Below, in pieces: positions 50,301 to 61,280 of a stretch of 64,000 nt of DNA. A program made the position numbers and the translations under genes. How positions within the stretch are numbered: position 1 is the stretch's first letter; each line of letters starts with the position of its first letter. The stretch is from Manduca sexta (Eukaryota; Arthropoda; Insecta; Lepidoptera; Sphingidae), in assembly GCF_014839805.1 (NCBI RefSeq), contig NC_051140.1, positions 13,103,826 to 13,167,825 of the forward strand, given 5' to 3'. The notes under the pieces were generated by a model. It saw only the letters and a list, made by a program, of their open reading frames with translations. It ran no database searches and was not told where the DNA came from.

Positions 50301-53300
50301 ATATTATGTTGTCATTTTAAAAGGTGAATCCGTTTGCCATTCTATTATTAACAGACAGGATTAAACGAGTGTTTAAAAGTTTACATCATCCAACTATTAA
50401 CCTTTTCCTAAGCATTACAAGCCTGTTCATATCTTCAATGATTAATGGTTACTTATTTAATACATCAAAAATGTATTGTAGATACATCATATGAGTAACA
50501 ACCCTATGTTAAATAACCGTACTTTGTGTACGGTCATCTGATAGATTAAGTAATCGGGCCCATTTCTCACGACCGCTTGCCGGCCACTATGCATTATGAA
50601 ATTCAAATTGTTTTTCGGATCCTATTGATATTAATATCTTTGGAAGGACGATTATAAATAGATATTTACTCGTTGGTCATTTCTTAATCAGGTTAATGCA
50701 CTTATGTGGTTTCACTCATGACTATTGCGAAGGATATAAACTTAATCGACGTCCATTATCGGCATTTAAGCATCTATGTAGGTAACACATTGTTTACCTG
50801 TTGAATAGTGAAAACAACCCGGGTTTTCCGATGATTTCAATATTTTACGTATTTTCTGATTGTTACGGCGATAGGTTTCGAAACACGTCAAGAAATAAAC
50901 ATCACTATGAATGAGTATTTACGATGTAGTTTATGTGCGCGAATAATGTAAAGGCTCGAAACCTTACGACAAAACTATTGGGAAAATCAATACACCAATA
51001 CAAAACATATCTTAGACATGAAGTCATATTTAAATTTATTTTAATGGACGATTACACATGCTTACATTAATTGATGATGCCAAAGTTAAATGTCGTTAAA
51101 CTAGGTAATGTACACGATCTCGACCTTACAAAATAAAAAAAAAGGTTTTGCTAACATCGACGCATTGACGATCAATGATAAATGTTAAAATATTTGACCT
51201 ATGACGCAAACAGAGGTGACAGGTTGTGTCAGAATTGAACGCAATCTTTCTTTTGTAAGTCCTTGTATTAACACTGCAGTTGAACGTCATGCTTAGGGAT
51301 TGATAAAAAAAAATTGGCCCGCGTAAACACGGTGCCAGTGTGGTAGGGTGCCGGATGCAATCGACCTTCGCCGGTTTGCGAAGCTACTTAGCGCCTAGAT
51401 TAGTGAACGAGCATAGAAGAGAGCGTGACATAACCTGCTGGCGTCATACAATCGCACCTTGACATAATATATATAAAATCACTGCATACGATTAAAATTA
51501 GACAAACATATAATCGATTTTTAAAAAACTTATTTGTTATAATAAGCCATTATTATATTTTATCAGCGCGAAGTCTGCAGACTACGTTTATTTTTTGTTG
51601 TCGTTTTTAATGTACATAATAAAATTACCGTAAAATATTCACGAAATATGTACTTAAAATAACATTAAGAATTAAGCTGTCAAAGTGAGCCAGCATCAAA
51701 TGGATTTTTATAAAGGTTCTATGTGCGAAGCGCACACTTTGCATATTGATAAACAGCCATTCACTTAACTATGATCTTTACAATTCATGCGGTGGAAGAT
51801 AAAACATGTTGTACAGTGTAAATACGGATACCGAGGTCACATTACAAGAATGTAAACTGTAAATGAATCGTTATTTTCAAATTATACATCACGTGACACG
51901 CCCAGTATTTAACTCCGCGCTCGAACATTTGGGACACCATACCCTTATCTTACGCAATAAAATATGCTGGACCCTTTTAGGGTAACAACACGTAACACTA
52001 TTCGGAATGAACAACAATAAATTTTATTACGTAAAGTATCGAACCTGATTGATTTAAATCGAAGTTTCTTACGATTGTTAACACTGTAGGCATTGAGAAA
52101 TCGTGCGCAAATCATACCAATAAATCTTCGCAAAAAATGCATAATATCTTGCGTTCATTAAAATCAAGATGTAAGCTTTATCAGTTGTAAAACAGTATCT
52201 ACCTATGATTTAAAAAAAAACACTTTAAATACAGTGACCTCAGCGTTAATGTAATCTGTGACATCAACGTTCAAAGATATTTATGAATCACTTCTGGTTG
52301 CAATTAAATAGATAGTAAATGAGAATACGCAAGGGCGGATTGTACAAGATCCGCATAGAAATATACGCGGTATGAACAAGCAGGTAATAAAATGAATATA
52401 AAGACATACTATGTTCGCTGTACGACAAATGTCTTATGAATGTATTTATTATACAAAACTAGCATTTAAAACATAGTACAATGTAATTCCAATATTTTGA
52501 CATACAACTACTTACATACAATTTTGTATAATCATGACCTACTACTTATATTACGAACATAATATTTTACCTAGATACATAGCCTCAACTTTGTGTAAGT
52601 GAGTCATAATTATCGATACAATAATAATGAAGTAATTTGTTTTAACTATTCGTAATGGAAACATCACTGCTTTTGGAGAATGTTATTGTTTTTGGATCAG
52701 TCATTAATGTTATTCAGATATTCGCGAATATAAACAAACCTCTGTAAACCTAATTACTTATCGTTAGGAAAATATTACGGGACGGAACCGTCAGAATACG
52801 AGGACCATTCACACTCGACCGAATTTTTATTTGTGACTTGCTTGACAATTGACATACGAGTTCAATGTTCATGCGAGTAAATTGCTAACACCTTACCAAT
52901 TCAAACCATAGCCTCATTTCTAAATTTATTTTATTTGACGTCATGTTTAGCTTTCAACAAATATAACTGGAGGTTTCTATGCCACCGCCATTGTTTCGCA
53001 AATCTTGTCACAAAAAAAATTCGCCATGAGTCCAAATGCTTACACGTTTATGGCCCAGATCAAAAAACAATTTACTTCTGATGTTTGTCTCTGTACGTGA
53101 GATTGAAACATGAGGTTACGGTCACGGACGTCGGACCCCGCTGAAGTTTGTCTGGACGTGCACTACATTATAATTCAGTGCGAATTTGAACAGTGGTTAG
53201 TGAATACATTATTCGGCCAACTTAGATCGCTATCCGTCGCTGTGATAAGCATGGCCGACTCTCCTGAGTTTTATGCCAGCATTGACGGTTTTAGGATTAA

Positions 53301-56300
53301 ATTTACAAGAAAAACAAAAATAATTTACATGCATTTCAAACTTATCAATTTTTTAAATTGTACCTATTTCCATAATATATTATATTATATAGTCAATGCG
53401 ATTCTAATATACAATCAATTATCAATTATTGTTACATTATTAAATTATGAAAGCCGATTTCAATTGTAATCCTCTGAGTACGTACATAATTTGTATTATA
53501 ACGTAGCGAAACTTTGGAACCCTTTTGCACAAAAATTATACAAAGGTAGAGTAAGGTAAGAAATTTAACATAGTTAAAAATGATATCATTAAAAAGGAGC
53601 GCAGAGTACAAACTAATATTTTTAAATAATATGTAAACTGAGAAGATATTATTATTATCTAAGTATTTTATTTTATTATTATTTATGTATTACAAATATA
53701 TTCAATTCGTCGGTCGAATTTCGGCCACTGGATAACTACTAGTATTATTAATTAATACCGTTATTTTAATTCTTTAGAAACTAATATTACCTATGAGCAT
53801 TTAGAACAACCCATGATTATTAACTTAAAATATATTGAAATGAAAAAAAAATATATTCCATAGGCCCGATCAGAAAAAAGAATCAATCCCAGTAGTCAGT
53901 ACCATACCGGAATTACAGCCACTAGGTACGTTTATATATGTCACTAGAGTTTTGACTGATGAAGCGGTATACATAAGATATAAATATAGTTATTTAAAGC
54001 TCGTCGCCTGATTTCCATAAAATAATCGTTAAATATTTTTAAATGCTACACATAAACGCCAAATTAATTTTAGTTCTTAACAAATTAAACATTTAACATG
54101 ATTAATTAACGACTCGATTTCCATTTACGCATTACTTTAAATATATTTGTGACATTGTTTTGAAGATTCTAAGTTATAAACATAAACCGGCGTTATTAAA
54201 AATATTACTAAAACAAACATTTCATCAAAGCAATCGTTTGATATTAAATTATTGAAATAAATTCCCTTCTAAGCATTGGTTTTTATTCTCACTTCGATAT
54301 ACTCAAATAAATTTAATTCAACTTGGATATTTCCGTGACAGAACACGCGTGTCCAAAGCAGTTGCAAAGTATTTGGAATTTTGAGAGATATTGTGTAAAA
54401 CATCAGTTGACCTGATGCGGTTGTGAAATAATATTAGCACTCCTGAGTAACATAAGTCACCATGTTCGTATGCTTATGTATTCCATCTGCATAATTTTAC
54501 GAAAATAAAGAGAATATATATGTTTTCTTGAGTTCCTCCGCTAATGACTTACCTAACAGTTTTGAGTAATATTCTGGCGAAATATAAATTAGTAAAATTG
54601 CTACATTAGTTATAAAAGAGAAAATCAGTAACGAACAGAAAACTAGAATTGATGATGTCACAGGTTATTCACGAGAACATAATTATAATTGGGCAATTCA
54701 TGATTCCTTCATAACATGCGTGACTTAGAATATTTCTTGTTTCACTAGTATAGTAAACTTTGTTTACGTATATTATACACTTACGCAAAATTAATATGCG
54801 TAAACGACTTATATTTTCTAGCAAAACTATGATCTTAAAGGAATTATTTATAAAACGGGTAAATATTATATAACCATACTAACAAAATCTATATCATTGT
54901 TACAGGCCGTGCTAGTGTTAACACAGGCTAGCGCTGAAGAGCCAAAAAACAAGACAAAAGAAGTAAAAAGTGTCGACGTCCGTCAAGGGCGTCAACTCAG
55001 TCCTTATGAAGGCCAGAATAATAATGAAGTAGTGGTGGACATTGAAGACGATGAAAAGAAACAGTACTATGAAACCAACTATGATACAAGTTAGTAACTA
55101 CCCTTTATAACGCTTATAAAAATACTCTACATAGCATCAACAGAAGTCTGTTACTTCACCTTTCCAACAAATATACTTCCCTCTTGCTGCTTGACGACAT
55201 TCGTTAATCTGGTTTAGAGCCAGCTTACGTCTTTCTAGAGTTCCCAGTATATTCCTAAACTAGTTCGCCTAATCTTGAACGTTTGTGTCTTAAAACTTCT
55301 AAGTCGATAAGTACTTTTTGATTTCTGAAAAACATTTTGCTCACGGCTCTATCCGAGTTACTTATTGTTCTATTTGAAAGTGTAAGATACATAGAAAACA
55401 GCAAGTTTTATCGAACTTACAATAAATAAATAACAGTTAAAAACACTCGTTCTTTTTAGACATTATCTACCGTTAATAGTTAAATAAAATATACACATAT
55501 TATATAGATGGTATTACTTTCATTTTCAGGTGCGTATGGTTTCGGTTACGATGTTGGACCTAACGGCCAGTTTCATCATGAGAATCGTGGTCCTGACGGA
55601 GTAACATACGGTTGCTATGGTTACGTCGATGCGGACGGTTACCTTCGTGCCACCCACTACGTCGCCGACAGCCACGGTTATAGAGTAGTCGAGCCCGAAA
55701 AACCCGTCGAAGTATACCCCGATGAGAAATACGAATACGATGAAAAGTAAGTTTTTAAAATTAATTTCTTTTAATTCACTGCTTATTTTTACTTGGACAC
55801 ATAGCGCCTGTTTAATTTAAAATAGCAAAAACAATAAAGAACCAATAATCTTATGCAAACAAAATTGAACTTTTGATGCTTTAATCGCGAAACTTATTTC
55901 CAGTTCCGATAATCAGCCAACTGAACCAGTGCCCGGTCAAATCATCCCGTGGAGCAAACTCTTCTTCCCGAAAGGATGCGGCCGTACTCCGGGTGGAGTG
56001 CCACCGAAACCTCTGCCAAAGCCACCGCCAAGACCGCCAAAGCCTGCAAAGCCAATAGATAGCACTGGACAAACAAGCAACCCAAGCCCCGGCGTGTCTT
56101 ACCCTGGCCAAGGTAAATATTAGTTCAATAACTATACATTCTTTTGTTTAATATTGCGTAACACATTTTTTATTTTTTTTACGCCATTTTTCTTAATATT
56201 ATGTTATTACGTTTCAAGTCTTTTATTTTAGCATCAATAATACATATATTATTACTTTTAGGACCTAATGGACCTTATGGGCCAGGCGGTCCGAGTGGGC

Positions 56301-59300
56301 CAGGTGGTCCTGGTGGTCCTAACGGACCATACGGACCAGGCGGTCCTAGTGGCCCCAATGGACCATACGGACCAGGTGGCCCTAGTGGCCCCAACGGACC
56401 TTATGGACCAGGAGGCCCCGGCGGTCCAGGAAATGACGGATCGTACCGTCCCGATGGATCTTACGGCCCTGATGGATCATACCAACCCGACGGCTCTGGT
56501 AAGTGATGAATTCGTGATAAAACTACTTCCTTATCAATATTGTTTAAATAATTAATGATTTGTTATGTTTGCCCAAGTCTTAAACATTGAAATAAAACTA
56601 TTGACCCATGACCATGAAGGCAGCAAAGTCTTCGAAATGTCGGGAGAAAATCACAATGTAAAAATTACGATAATTTCCGAAAAATTGATTTATTTCAATA
56701 TTATAATATTCACTAGTCTACACTTATTCATGTCCGTTTCATATCCGTGTAAACAATAATATATAAAATTGTTAATGGATTATGGGACTCGTATTTAAAA
56801 ATATTTATATATACAGGTGCATATTACCCGGGTACACCTGGAACGCCTGGCAGCCCTGGTTCACCTGGAACACCAGGTAGTCCTGGATCACCTGGAACAC
56901 CAGGTGGCCCTGGCGGTCCTGGAGGCCCTGGCTCTCCAGCTTATCCCGGCTCCGGCGGTGGTTACTACCCAGGTGGTCAAGGTAATCTACTCTTATTGCT
57001 AAAATATTCCTGTATGGTGTATACCAAAATTAATATCAGAATGGTTTTTGAAAGTTAGTTGATGAGAATATCAGATATTTGCATCGTTACTTTAAGTCTT
57101 AATATGGGTAAGAGGACACTAAAATGCCAACTTGGAAGTTGCTAAGTTAGATTTAAAACATTGGGTCAGATCTATGCCTCGCATCGAGACAAATGTAGGT
57201 AAAAACGAGAATCAATTATATCGCGTCTAGGTTTACAATAGTAACAGGATTTTTTTTGTAACACTGTAATCAAAATAAAGAGGATTGATTATATGTGTGA
57301 TTTTTTGATGTAATTTACTTATTTTTTTATTTCATAACGTGTTGCTTGCGGCTTCGCCGTCCTGAATCGCCTTTTCCCCTACCTAAGCCCCTAAAACACT
57401 GCAACAATTCATAGTGCCAATTATGTGCGATACCAGAATGCTATAAAAAACAGCTATGGGAGCCAAATACCAAAATAAAAATAACCTATGTGCTAAGCTA
57501 AGATATCGTCTACCCGTGTGTTAAATTTCATCCTAATCCATTCAACTGATCCTACGTTTACTTCTTCCAAATATCCAAACATTTTCACAAACGTAAGGAT
57601 TTGTAATATTAAATAAAAAAAAGTCCGCTAAATACATAATATATTTTCAGGTGGACCTAGTGGACCAAGCGGACCCTCAGGCGGCGGCGGCGGCGGTTAC
57701 TACCCCGGCAGTCCAGGTTCTCCTGGTAGCCCTGGCTCGCCCGGATCTCCAGGAACACCAGGTATTTTCCCTGACGTACATAAAAATCTAATAAGCTCTT
57801 TAAGAATAATTCGTCGTATAAGAATTAAGTTGATGTTGATTTAAATTACTCATTTTCAATATTGGTCATAAGGAAAGTGATCTTTGAATTACGAACACTT
57901 TTTAACTATTATAATACTATCGACTGCCTATTTGGATCATCTCTGTTACGATTGGGCGCCATAGCCGCAATTCACTTAGATTAATATATGCGTATTATTT
58001 GGATCAATAAACTTAACAATTTCCACAGGCGGTCCTGGTGGTCCAGGAGGCCCTGGAGGCCCCGGTGGTCCAGGAGGACCAAGCGGGCCCGGTGGAGCAA
58101 GCGGACCTACTGGCCCTAATGGTCCGTCGTCACCCGGCTACTACCCAGGCCAACCCGGTAAACCTGGCAGTCCTGGCTCCCCAGGCTCACCAGGTGGTCC
58201 AGGAGGACCTGGTGGGCCAGGAGGTCCCGGCGGTCCCGGAGGACCAGGTAATTAAACATAACATTTTCCTTGAGATTACCATTAAGAATACATTTTATTG
58301 ATAAAGTTTTGTATAAGATCATAAGTTTTGTTAATACGTTTGACGTCTTATCCCCTTATTCATAGACGTTATTTATCTAAGAACGAAGCATTGTTGTGCT
58401 AAGCGGTTTAGTTTTTGAGCTTATTTCATAAGGTCTCAAATTATGGTTAATATTAACTATCAATAATATTTAGGAGGACCTAGTGGACCTACAGGTGGAG
58501 CAGGTTCTGGATCAGGCGGTTATTATCCCGGTCAGCCAGGAAGACCAGGATCACCAGGATCCCCTGGTTCTCCAGGGGGACCAGGTAATTATAAAATGTT
58601 TTACTAATCTTATAACACTTGTTTTTACGCTGTAAATAAGAGGAATATTTACTATCAAATAAATTACATATATGCAATACACGCTTAATTATTTAATACT
58701 ATTTATTTCCTATCAAATTTATATTACCTTACTATTATAGGTGGACCTGGCGGTCCTGGAGGCCCAGGTAGCCCTAGCGGCCCAGGTGGTCCGAGCAGCC
58801 CTGGTGGCCCAAGTGGTCCCGGTGGTCCTAGCGGCCCTGGTGGCCCAAGTGGTCCCGGTGGTCCTAGCGGCCCCGGTGGCCCAAGCGGACCTGGTGGCCC
58901 AAGTGGCCCAAGCGGCCCAGGTGGTCCGAGCGGCGGCTATTACCCTGGCTATCCCGGTAGCCCCGGCTCTCCCGGCAGTCCAGGCTCACCTGGAGGTCCG
59001 GGAGGTCCAGGAGGTCCAGGCGGTCCTGGGGGTCCAGGTAAAGGATATTCAATCATTACATTCACAGTTTTTCACAATCTTACGTACAAAGAATAATAGA
59101 GAAATGAAGAAGCAGATTTCACAATAAATATAATTTCAATGTACGTCACGACAATACGTTGTTTACGTCAATTGTAGGGTTAGCAGAATGTATACTGTGT
59201 ACTTCTATAAAATAATATAAAAGTAAATAAAATCTGTGTTCTGACAGTAAAATTTATACAACAAAGACACTGACAACATGAACAGATAAGGCATCAGTTT

Positions 59301-59523
59301 GAGTTTGTCCATAAGACCGAAGTACCACTACGGTCTAGCTGACGTACCTTCGTTGTGAATACATTTAAGAACTCAATTATATTTACTACTGTGTTATTAA
59401 AAAATCAATCACATCAAACATCCTAAGTAAATGAATCTTTTATTTCAGGAGGTCCCGGGGGTCCATCTGGCGGTGGAGGATATTATCCAAGCCAACCTGG
59501 CGGAACTGGCCCAGGATCATCAG
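44323..59523 (+). CDS. RR-type cuticular protein with a collagen-like Gly-Pro tail (3' incomplete)
   Basis: Joining exons 44323-44352, 54906-55089, 55530-55746, 55904-56112, 56262-56498, 56817-56981, 57651-57761, 58029-58247, 58474-58584, 58741-59037 and 59449-59523 gives 618 residues in one frame. In order: signal peptide (1-20), acidic linker (21-71), RR chitin-binding domain (about 72-130), Lys/Pro-rich linker (to 213), and a Gly-Pro tail (from 214) of GPX and GSP/GGP triplets separated by YYPG-type motifs. RR proteins are secreted by epidermis and bind chitin in the cuticle. The collagen-like G-X-Y register of the tail is unusual for this family. Exons after the third all begin in phase 1. 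No stop codon or last exon was found; the gene may continue past the LINE at 61281. I do not recognise a named orthologue. Confidence 0.85.
44720..44796. repeat. Perfect 30-bp inverted repeat (hairpin)
   Basis: Arms 44720-44749 and 44767-44796 are exact reverse complements over 30 of 30 bases, with a 17-base AT-rich loop. No flanking duplication or transposon end motif was found. Confidence 0.9.
44941..45193 (+). mobile_element. tRNA-derived SINE with 13-bp target duplication
   Basis: Box A TGGCGTAGTTG (44951-44961) and box B GGTTCGAATCC (44999-45009) are both intact. The 253-bp element is bounded by perfect duplications TATATATTGAATT at 44928-44940 and 45194-45206. The intact duplication suggests a fairly recent insertion in intron 1 of the cuticle gene. 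Confidence 0.9.
45476..45560 (+). mobile_element. SINE tail fragment
   Basis: TTGTGCCCGAAATGACGATAG and CATTATGGGTCGAAAGCAAGC correspond, in order, to parts of the tail of the SINE at 44941-45193. It is diverged and has no head. Confidence 0.55.
54906..55089 (+). CDS. Cuticle gene exon 2
   Basis: Acceptor TTGTTACAG ends at 54905 and donor GTTAGT begins at 55090. It encodes [10 protein letters not shown], the second half of the signal peptide, then a charged, low-complexity segment ([31 protein letters not shown]). It ends one base into a codon. Confidence 0.85.
55530..55746 (+). CDS. Cuticle gene exon 3, RR chitin-binding domain
   Basis: Acceptor CATTTTCAG ends at 55529 and donor GTAAGT begins at 55747. 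The core reads [19 protein letters not shown] and then [20 protein letters not shown], matching the RR pattern DG-x6-Y-x-A-D-x2-GY. The three aromatic-rich strands thought to contact chitin are present. A cysteine in YGCYGYVD is atypical, since RR proteins usually lack Cys. Confidence 0.9.
55904..56112 (+). CDS. Cuticle gene exon 4, proline/lysine-rich linker
   Basis: Acceptor TTATTTCCAG ends at 55903 and donor GTAAAT begins at 56113. It encodes [19 protein letters not shown] and then a [18 protein letters not shown] stretch, which is probably extended and basic. It contains a second cysteine, and the exon ends in phase 1. Confidence 0.88.
56262..56498 (+). CDS. Cuticle gene exon 5, GPX repeats
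   Basis: Acceptor TTACTTTTAG ends at 56261 and donor GTAAGT begins at 56499; 79 codons, phase 1-1. It begins [14 protein letters not shown] and keeps glycine at every third position for 19 triplets, then changes to hexapeptides ([17 protein letters not shown]). Confidence 0.9.
56817..56981 (+). CDS. Cuticle gene exon 6, YYPG plus GTP/GSP repeats
   Basis: Acceptor TATATACAG ends at 56816 and donor GTAATC begins at 56982; 55 codons, phase 1-1. It opens GAYYPG, runs 12 G-S/T/G-P triplets, and closes [14 protein letters not shown]. Confidence 0.9.
56982..57650 (+). other. Cuticle gene intron with a degenerate dispersed element
   Basis: The part from about 57340 to 57600 begins GTTGCTTGCGGCTTCGCCGT and contains TTAAATTTCATCCTAATCCA. 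This resembles the type of the element at 28140 (GCGGCTCCGCCCGC, AAATTTCATCTTAATACG). It is old and non-coding. Confidence 0.55.
57651..57761 (+). CDS. Cuticle gene exon 7
   Basis: Acceptor ATATTTTCAG ends at 57650 and donor GTATTT begins at 57762; 37 codons, phase 1-1. The layout is GPS triplets, a run of six glycines, YYPG, then GSP triplets. Confidence 0.88.
58029..58247 (+). CDS. Cuticle gene exon 8
   Basis: Acceptor TTTCCACAG ends at 58028 and donor GTAATT begins at 58248; 73 codons, phase 1-1. GGP triplets, then [15 protein letters not shown], then GGP triplets. The triplet register runs unbroken from exon 7 into this exon. Confidence 0.9.
58352..58412 (+). mobile_element. Hairpin MITE fragment, same family as 3328
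   Basis: Following a TTA, the sequence TCCCCTTATTCATAGACGTT and then TTATCTAAGAACGAAGCA matches the terminal arm of the element at 3328-3588. Only one arm remains. It lies in the intron between exons 8 and 9 of the cuticle gene. Confidence 0.65.
58474..58584 (+). CDS. Cuticle gene exon 9
   Basis: Acceptor AATATTTAG ends at 58473 and donor GTAATT begins at 58585; 37 codons, phase 1-1. [36 protein letters not shown]. Same length and plan as exon 7. Confidence 0.88.
58741..59037 (+). CDS. Cuticle gene exon 10, with internal minisatellite
   Basis: Acceptor ACTATTATAG ends at 58740 and donor GTAAAG begins at 59038; 99 codons, phase 1-1. The first part contains a 36-bp direct repeat starting at 58803, 58839 and 58875 (GGP-S repeats). 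Then GGYYPGYPG and GSP and GGP triplets follow. It is the longest tail exon. Confidence 0.9.
59449..59523 (+). CDS. Cuticle gene exon 11, last exon seen
   Basis: Acceptor TTATTTCAG ends at 59448 and donor GTAATA begins at 59524; 25 codons, phase 1. It reads [16 protein letters not shown] and then a degraded register (TGPGSS). If the donor is not used the frame stays open for 22 more codons to a TGA, giving a possible alternative end. Confidence 0.82.
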
Positions 59524-61280
59524 GTAATATAACCCCATTGAAATTATTTCGTAAACGGAAAATGCATAGAAAATTCGACCCGTATTGAGAGTTAGGCAAC
59601 TCGAGGTTGTCTCAGATTAAAGTTCCCCTCTACTCAAAAAAAATATTAATTTCTGACGAATCACTAAACAAAAAGGTAAAAAAATATTTGTTGCTTTGGA
59701 GTCGTATTATTTTTTGTTAATATCAATATTAATTTCTTGTTCATATGAAGCGCTACCAGCGTTTTTCAGTCGCATAATATAATTATGCGACTGAAAAAGA
59801 TATCTAGATACGTATAAAATATTTCGCTCACTTACATTCAATGTCTTGTTGTGAAAATCGAACTCCCGACTTCACGCTTCACAGCTGGCTCGTCACCCGT
59901 TGCGCTTCTAATCTGCATTGAACCGTTTATCTTTAAATGATAAAATAATGCATAAAATGAATAGTAATTGAGATACCCACTTGCGACGATGATAATCCTA
60001 GATCTAGATTAGTACTTTTTCTTTCTCCCTAATATAAAAGTTCGCGGGGTGCGCAAGTTCATGCAACAGCTATCCTCGTAAGAGTCGGCTTTTGGCCAGG
60101 GACTCTCACCACCCAAGGAATGAGACCTTGGTAAAATGATAGGCGTGCATCTAATACAGCACACCAGTCCTTTGTGCATCATTTACTCAATATCAGGCCA
60201 CCCGTCCGCCACCTAAAGGACTGCTCAGGGAGGTCGTTTTATATATAAATATTTAAAATCTAGATTAGGAGAAGGACTTACTGGACTGAACCCAATTTAG
60301 ACAATCACAAAACGGAAACTCCTTAAATCAGACGCTATAAACATAAAATTACGTCGAATCTATTAACATCCTCTATTTTTGAGGTCAATTAGTAAACATT
60401 ACTTAATTTCACTAAAATACGGTATGTACTGTACCCCTAGCACAAATATTTCCTTTGTGAGTATATTTGAAATACAGCAACAAAAACATTGCGCACGTGT
60501 ACTATTCGAATAATAAATAGCCATAGAACAATGCGTACCAAAATATATTATGGGAATCAGCGACATTCTTTTTTGAGGTATAGATAATCTATCATATAAC
60601 GACTATAGACAAATAATTATACCTATTCATATAACTTGCTTGATATGAATAGGTACTTAGCGTAATTCTTTATTGTTCGTACTAGGAGGGATGATTTTAG
60701 GATTCCGTAGTCAATAAAGAACTCTTGCAGTTTCGCCATGGTAGCTCAGAGATCTTTACTACTTCCTAGAATGTTGTAATTCGTCTCTTACATTATAATA
60801 TTATTGACGAGACAAGTCAACGAAAACGAGTAATGAGATAATCCCGTTGTCTCAATCAATAACCCAGCAACCAGTCCAGCTAGATCCCATCCATACACCC
60901 AGTATAATTCCCATCTTTTCTCCAATAGTTCCTGCACGTTCCAAGCGCTGTCTTTGGCTGTATTTCCTCCATAAGTACTTACAAGGTGTACAACCCCCAA
61001 CTAAAGTAATTTATCTTAAAGGGGCCTCTACGTGTTGGATCCATGTCCCCACGCAAGCCTTCTAAAAGGACCGGCCTTTACGCGTGATTTCCCGCATAAT
61101 AATAATAAAACTTTAAAATAAAGAGAATTGACCATAATAATAATAATAAATCAGTTTATTATCTTATTACACAAATGATATCATACATATTCTTATACTT
61201 ATACTATAATAAAGACAAAAGGAAGCGGCTCAGCCTGTGCTGACCGACACAGTAGTTCTGAGCAGCGCTGGTTTTCAACC
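59524..61280. other. Downstream intron or intergenic DNA, no exon found
   Basis: I searched for Gly-Pro codon runs after an AG and found none. A tRNA-like antisense box B (GGAGTTCGATT on the minus strand, near 59845-59857) may be an old SINE. The stretches 60050-60240 and 60790-61080 are less AT-rich and look repeat-derived, and 61100-61270 has AAT-triplet runs typical of retroelement 3' ends. None can be classified with confidence. Confidence 0.45.

Larger units (their letters stand above)
44353..54905 (+). other. Cuticle gene intron 1 (10.55 kb)
   Basis: Runs from GTGAGT to TTGTTACAG, with a perfect branch-site match, TACTAAC, about 25 bases before the acceptor. It holds a perfect 30-bp inverted repeat at 44720-44796, a SINE at 44941 with a fragment at 45476, and a small GC-rich patch at 53110-53290. 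Unclassified patches lie at 48730-48910 and 51310-51440. The rest is AT-rich DNA without supported features; regulatory sites are likely in such an intron but none can be named. Confidence 0.7.

Noticed and set aside
53110..53469. 119-codon open frame as a gene
   Set aside because: Composition changes abruptly along the frame, it has no recognisable domain and no promoter or splice partner.
54640..54680. A nearby start codon for the cuticle protein (ATGATGTCACAG)
   Set aside because: Its donor GTTATT is weak and the joined signal peptide would have a very short hydrophobic core; the exon at 44323 fits far better.
56268..56555. Out-of-frame open readings across the Gly-Pro exons (for example Val/Leu/Asp-rich frames)
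   Set aside because: These arise from the codon repetitiveness of GGN-CCN runs and do not continue across splice sites, whereas the Gly-Pro frame does.
60788..61000. 70-codon minus-strand frame
   Set aside because: The residues look somewhat protein-like (ELLEKRWELYWVYGWDL), but the area appears repeat-derived and no neighbouring coding sequence supports it.
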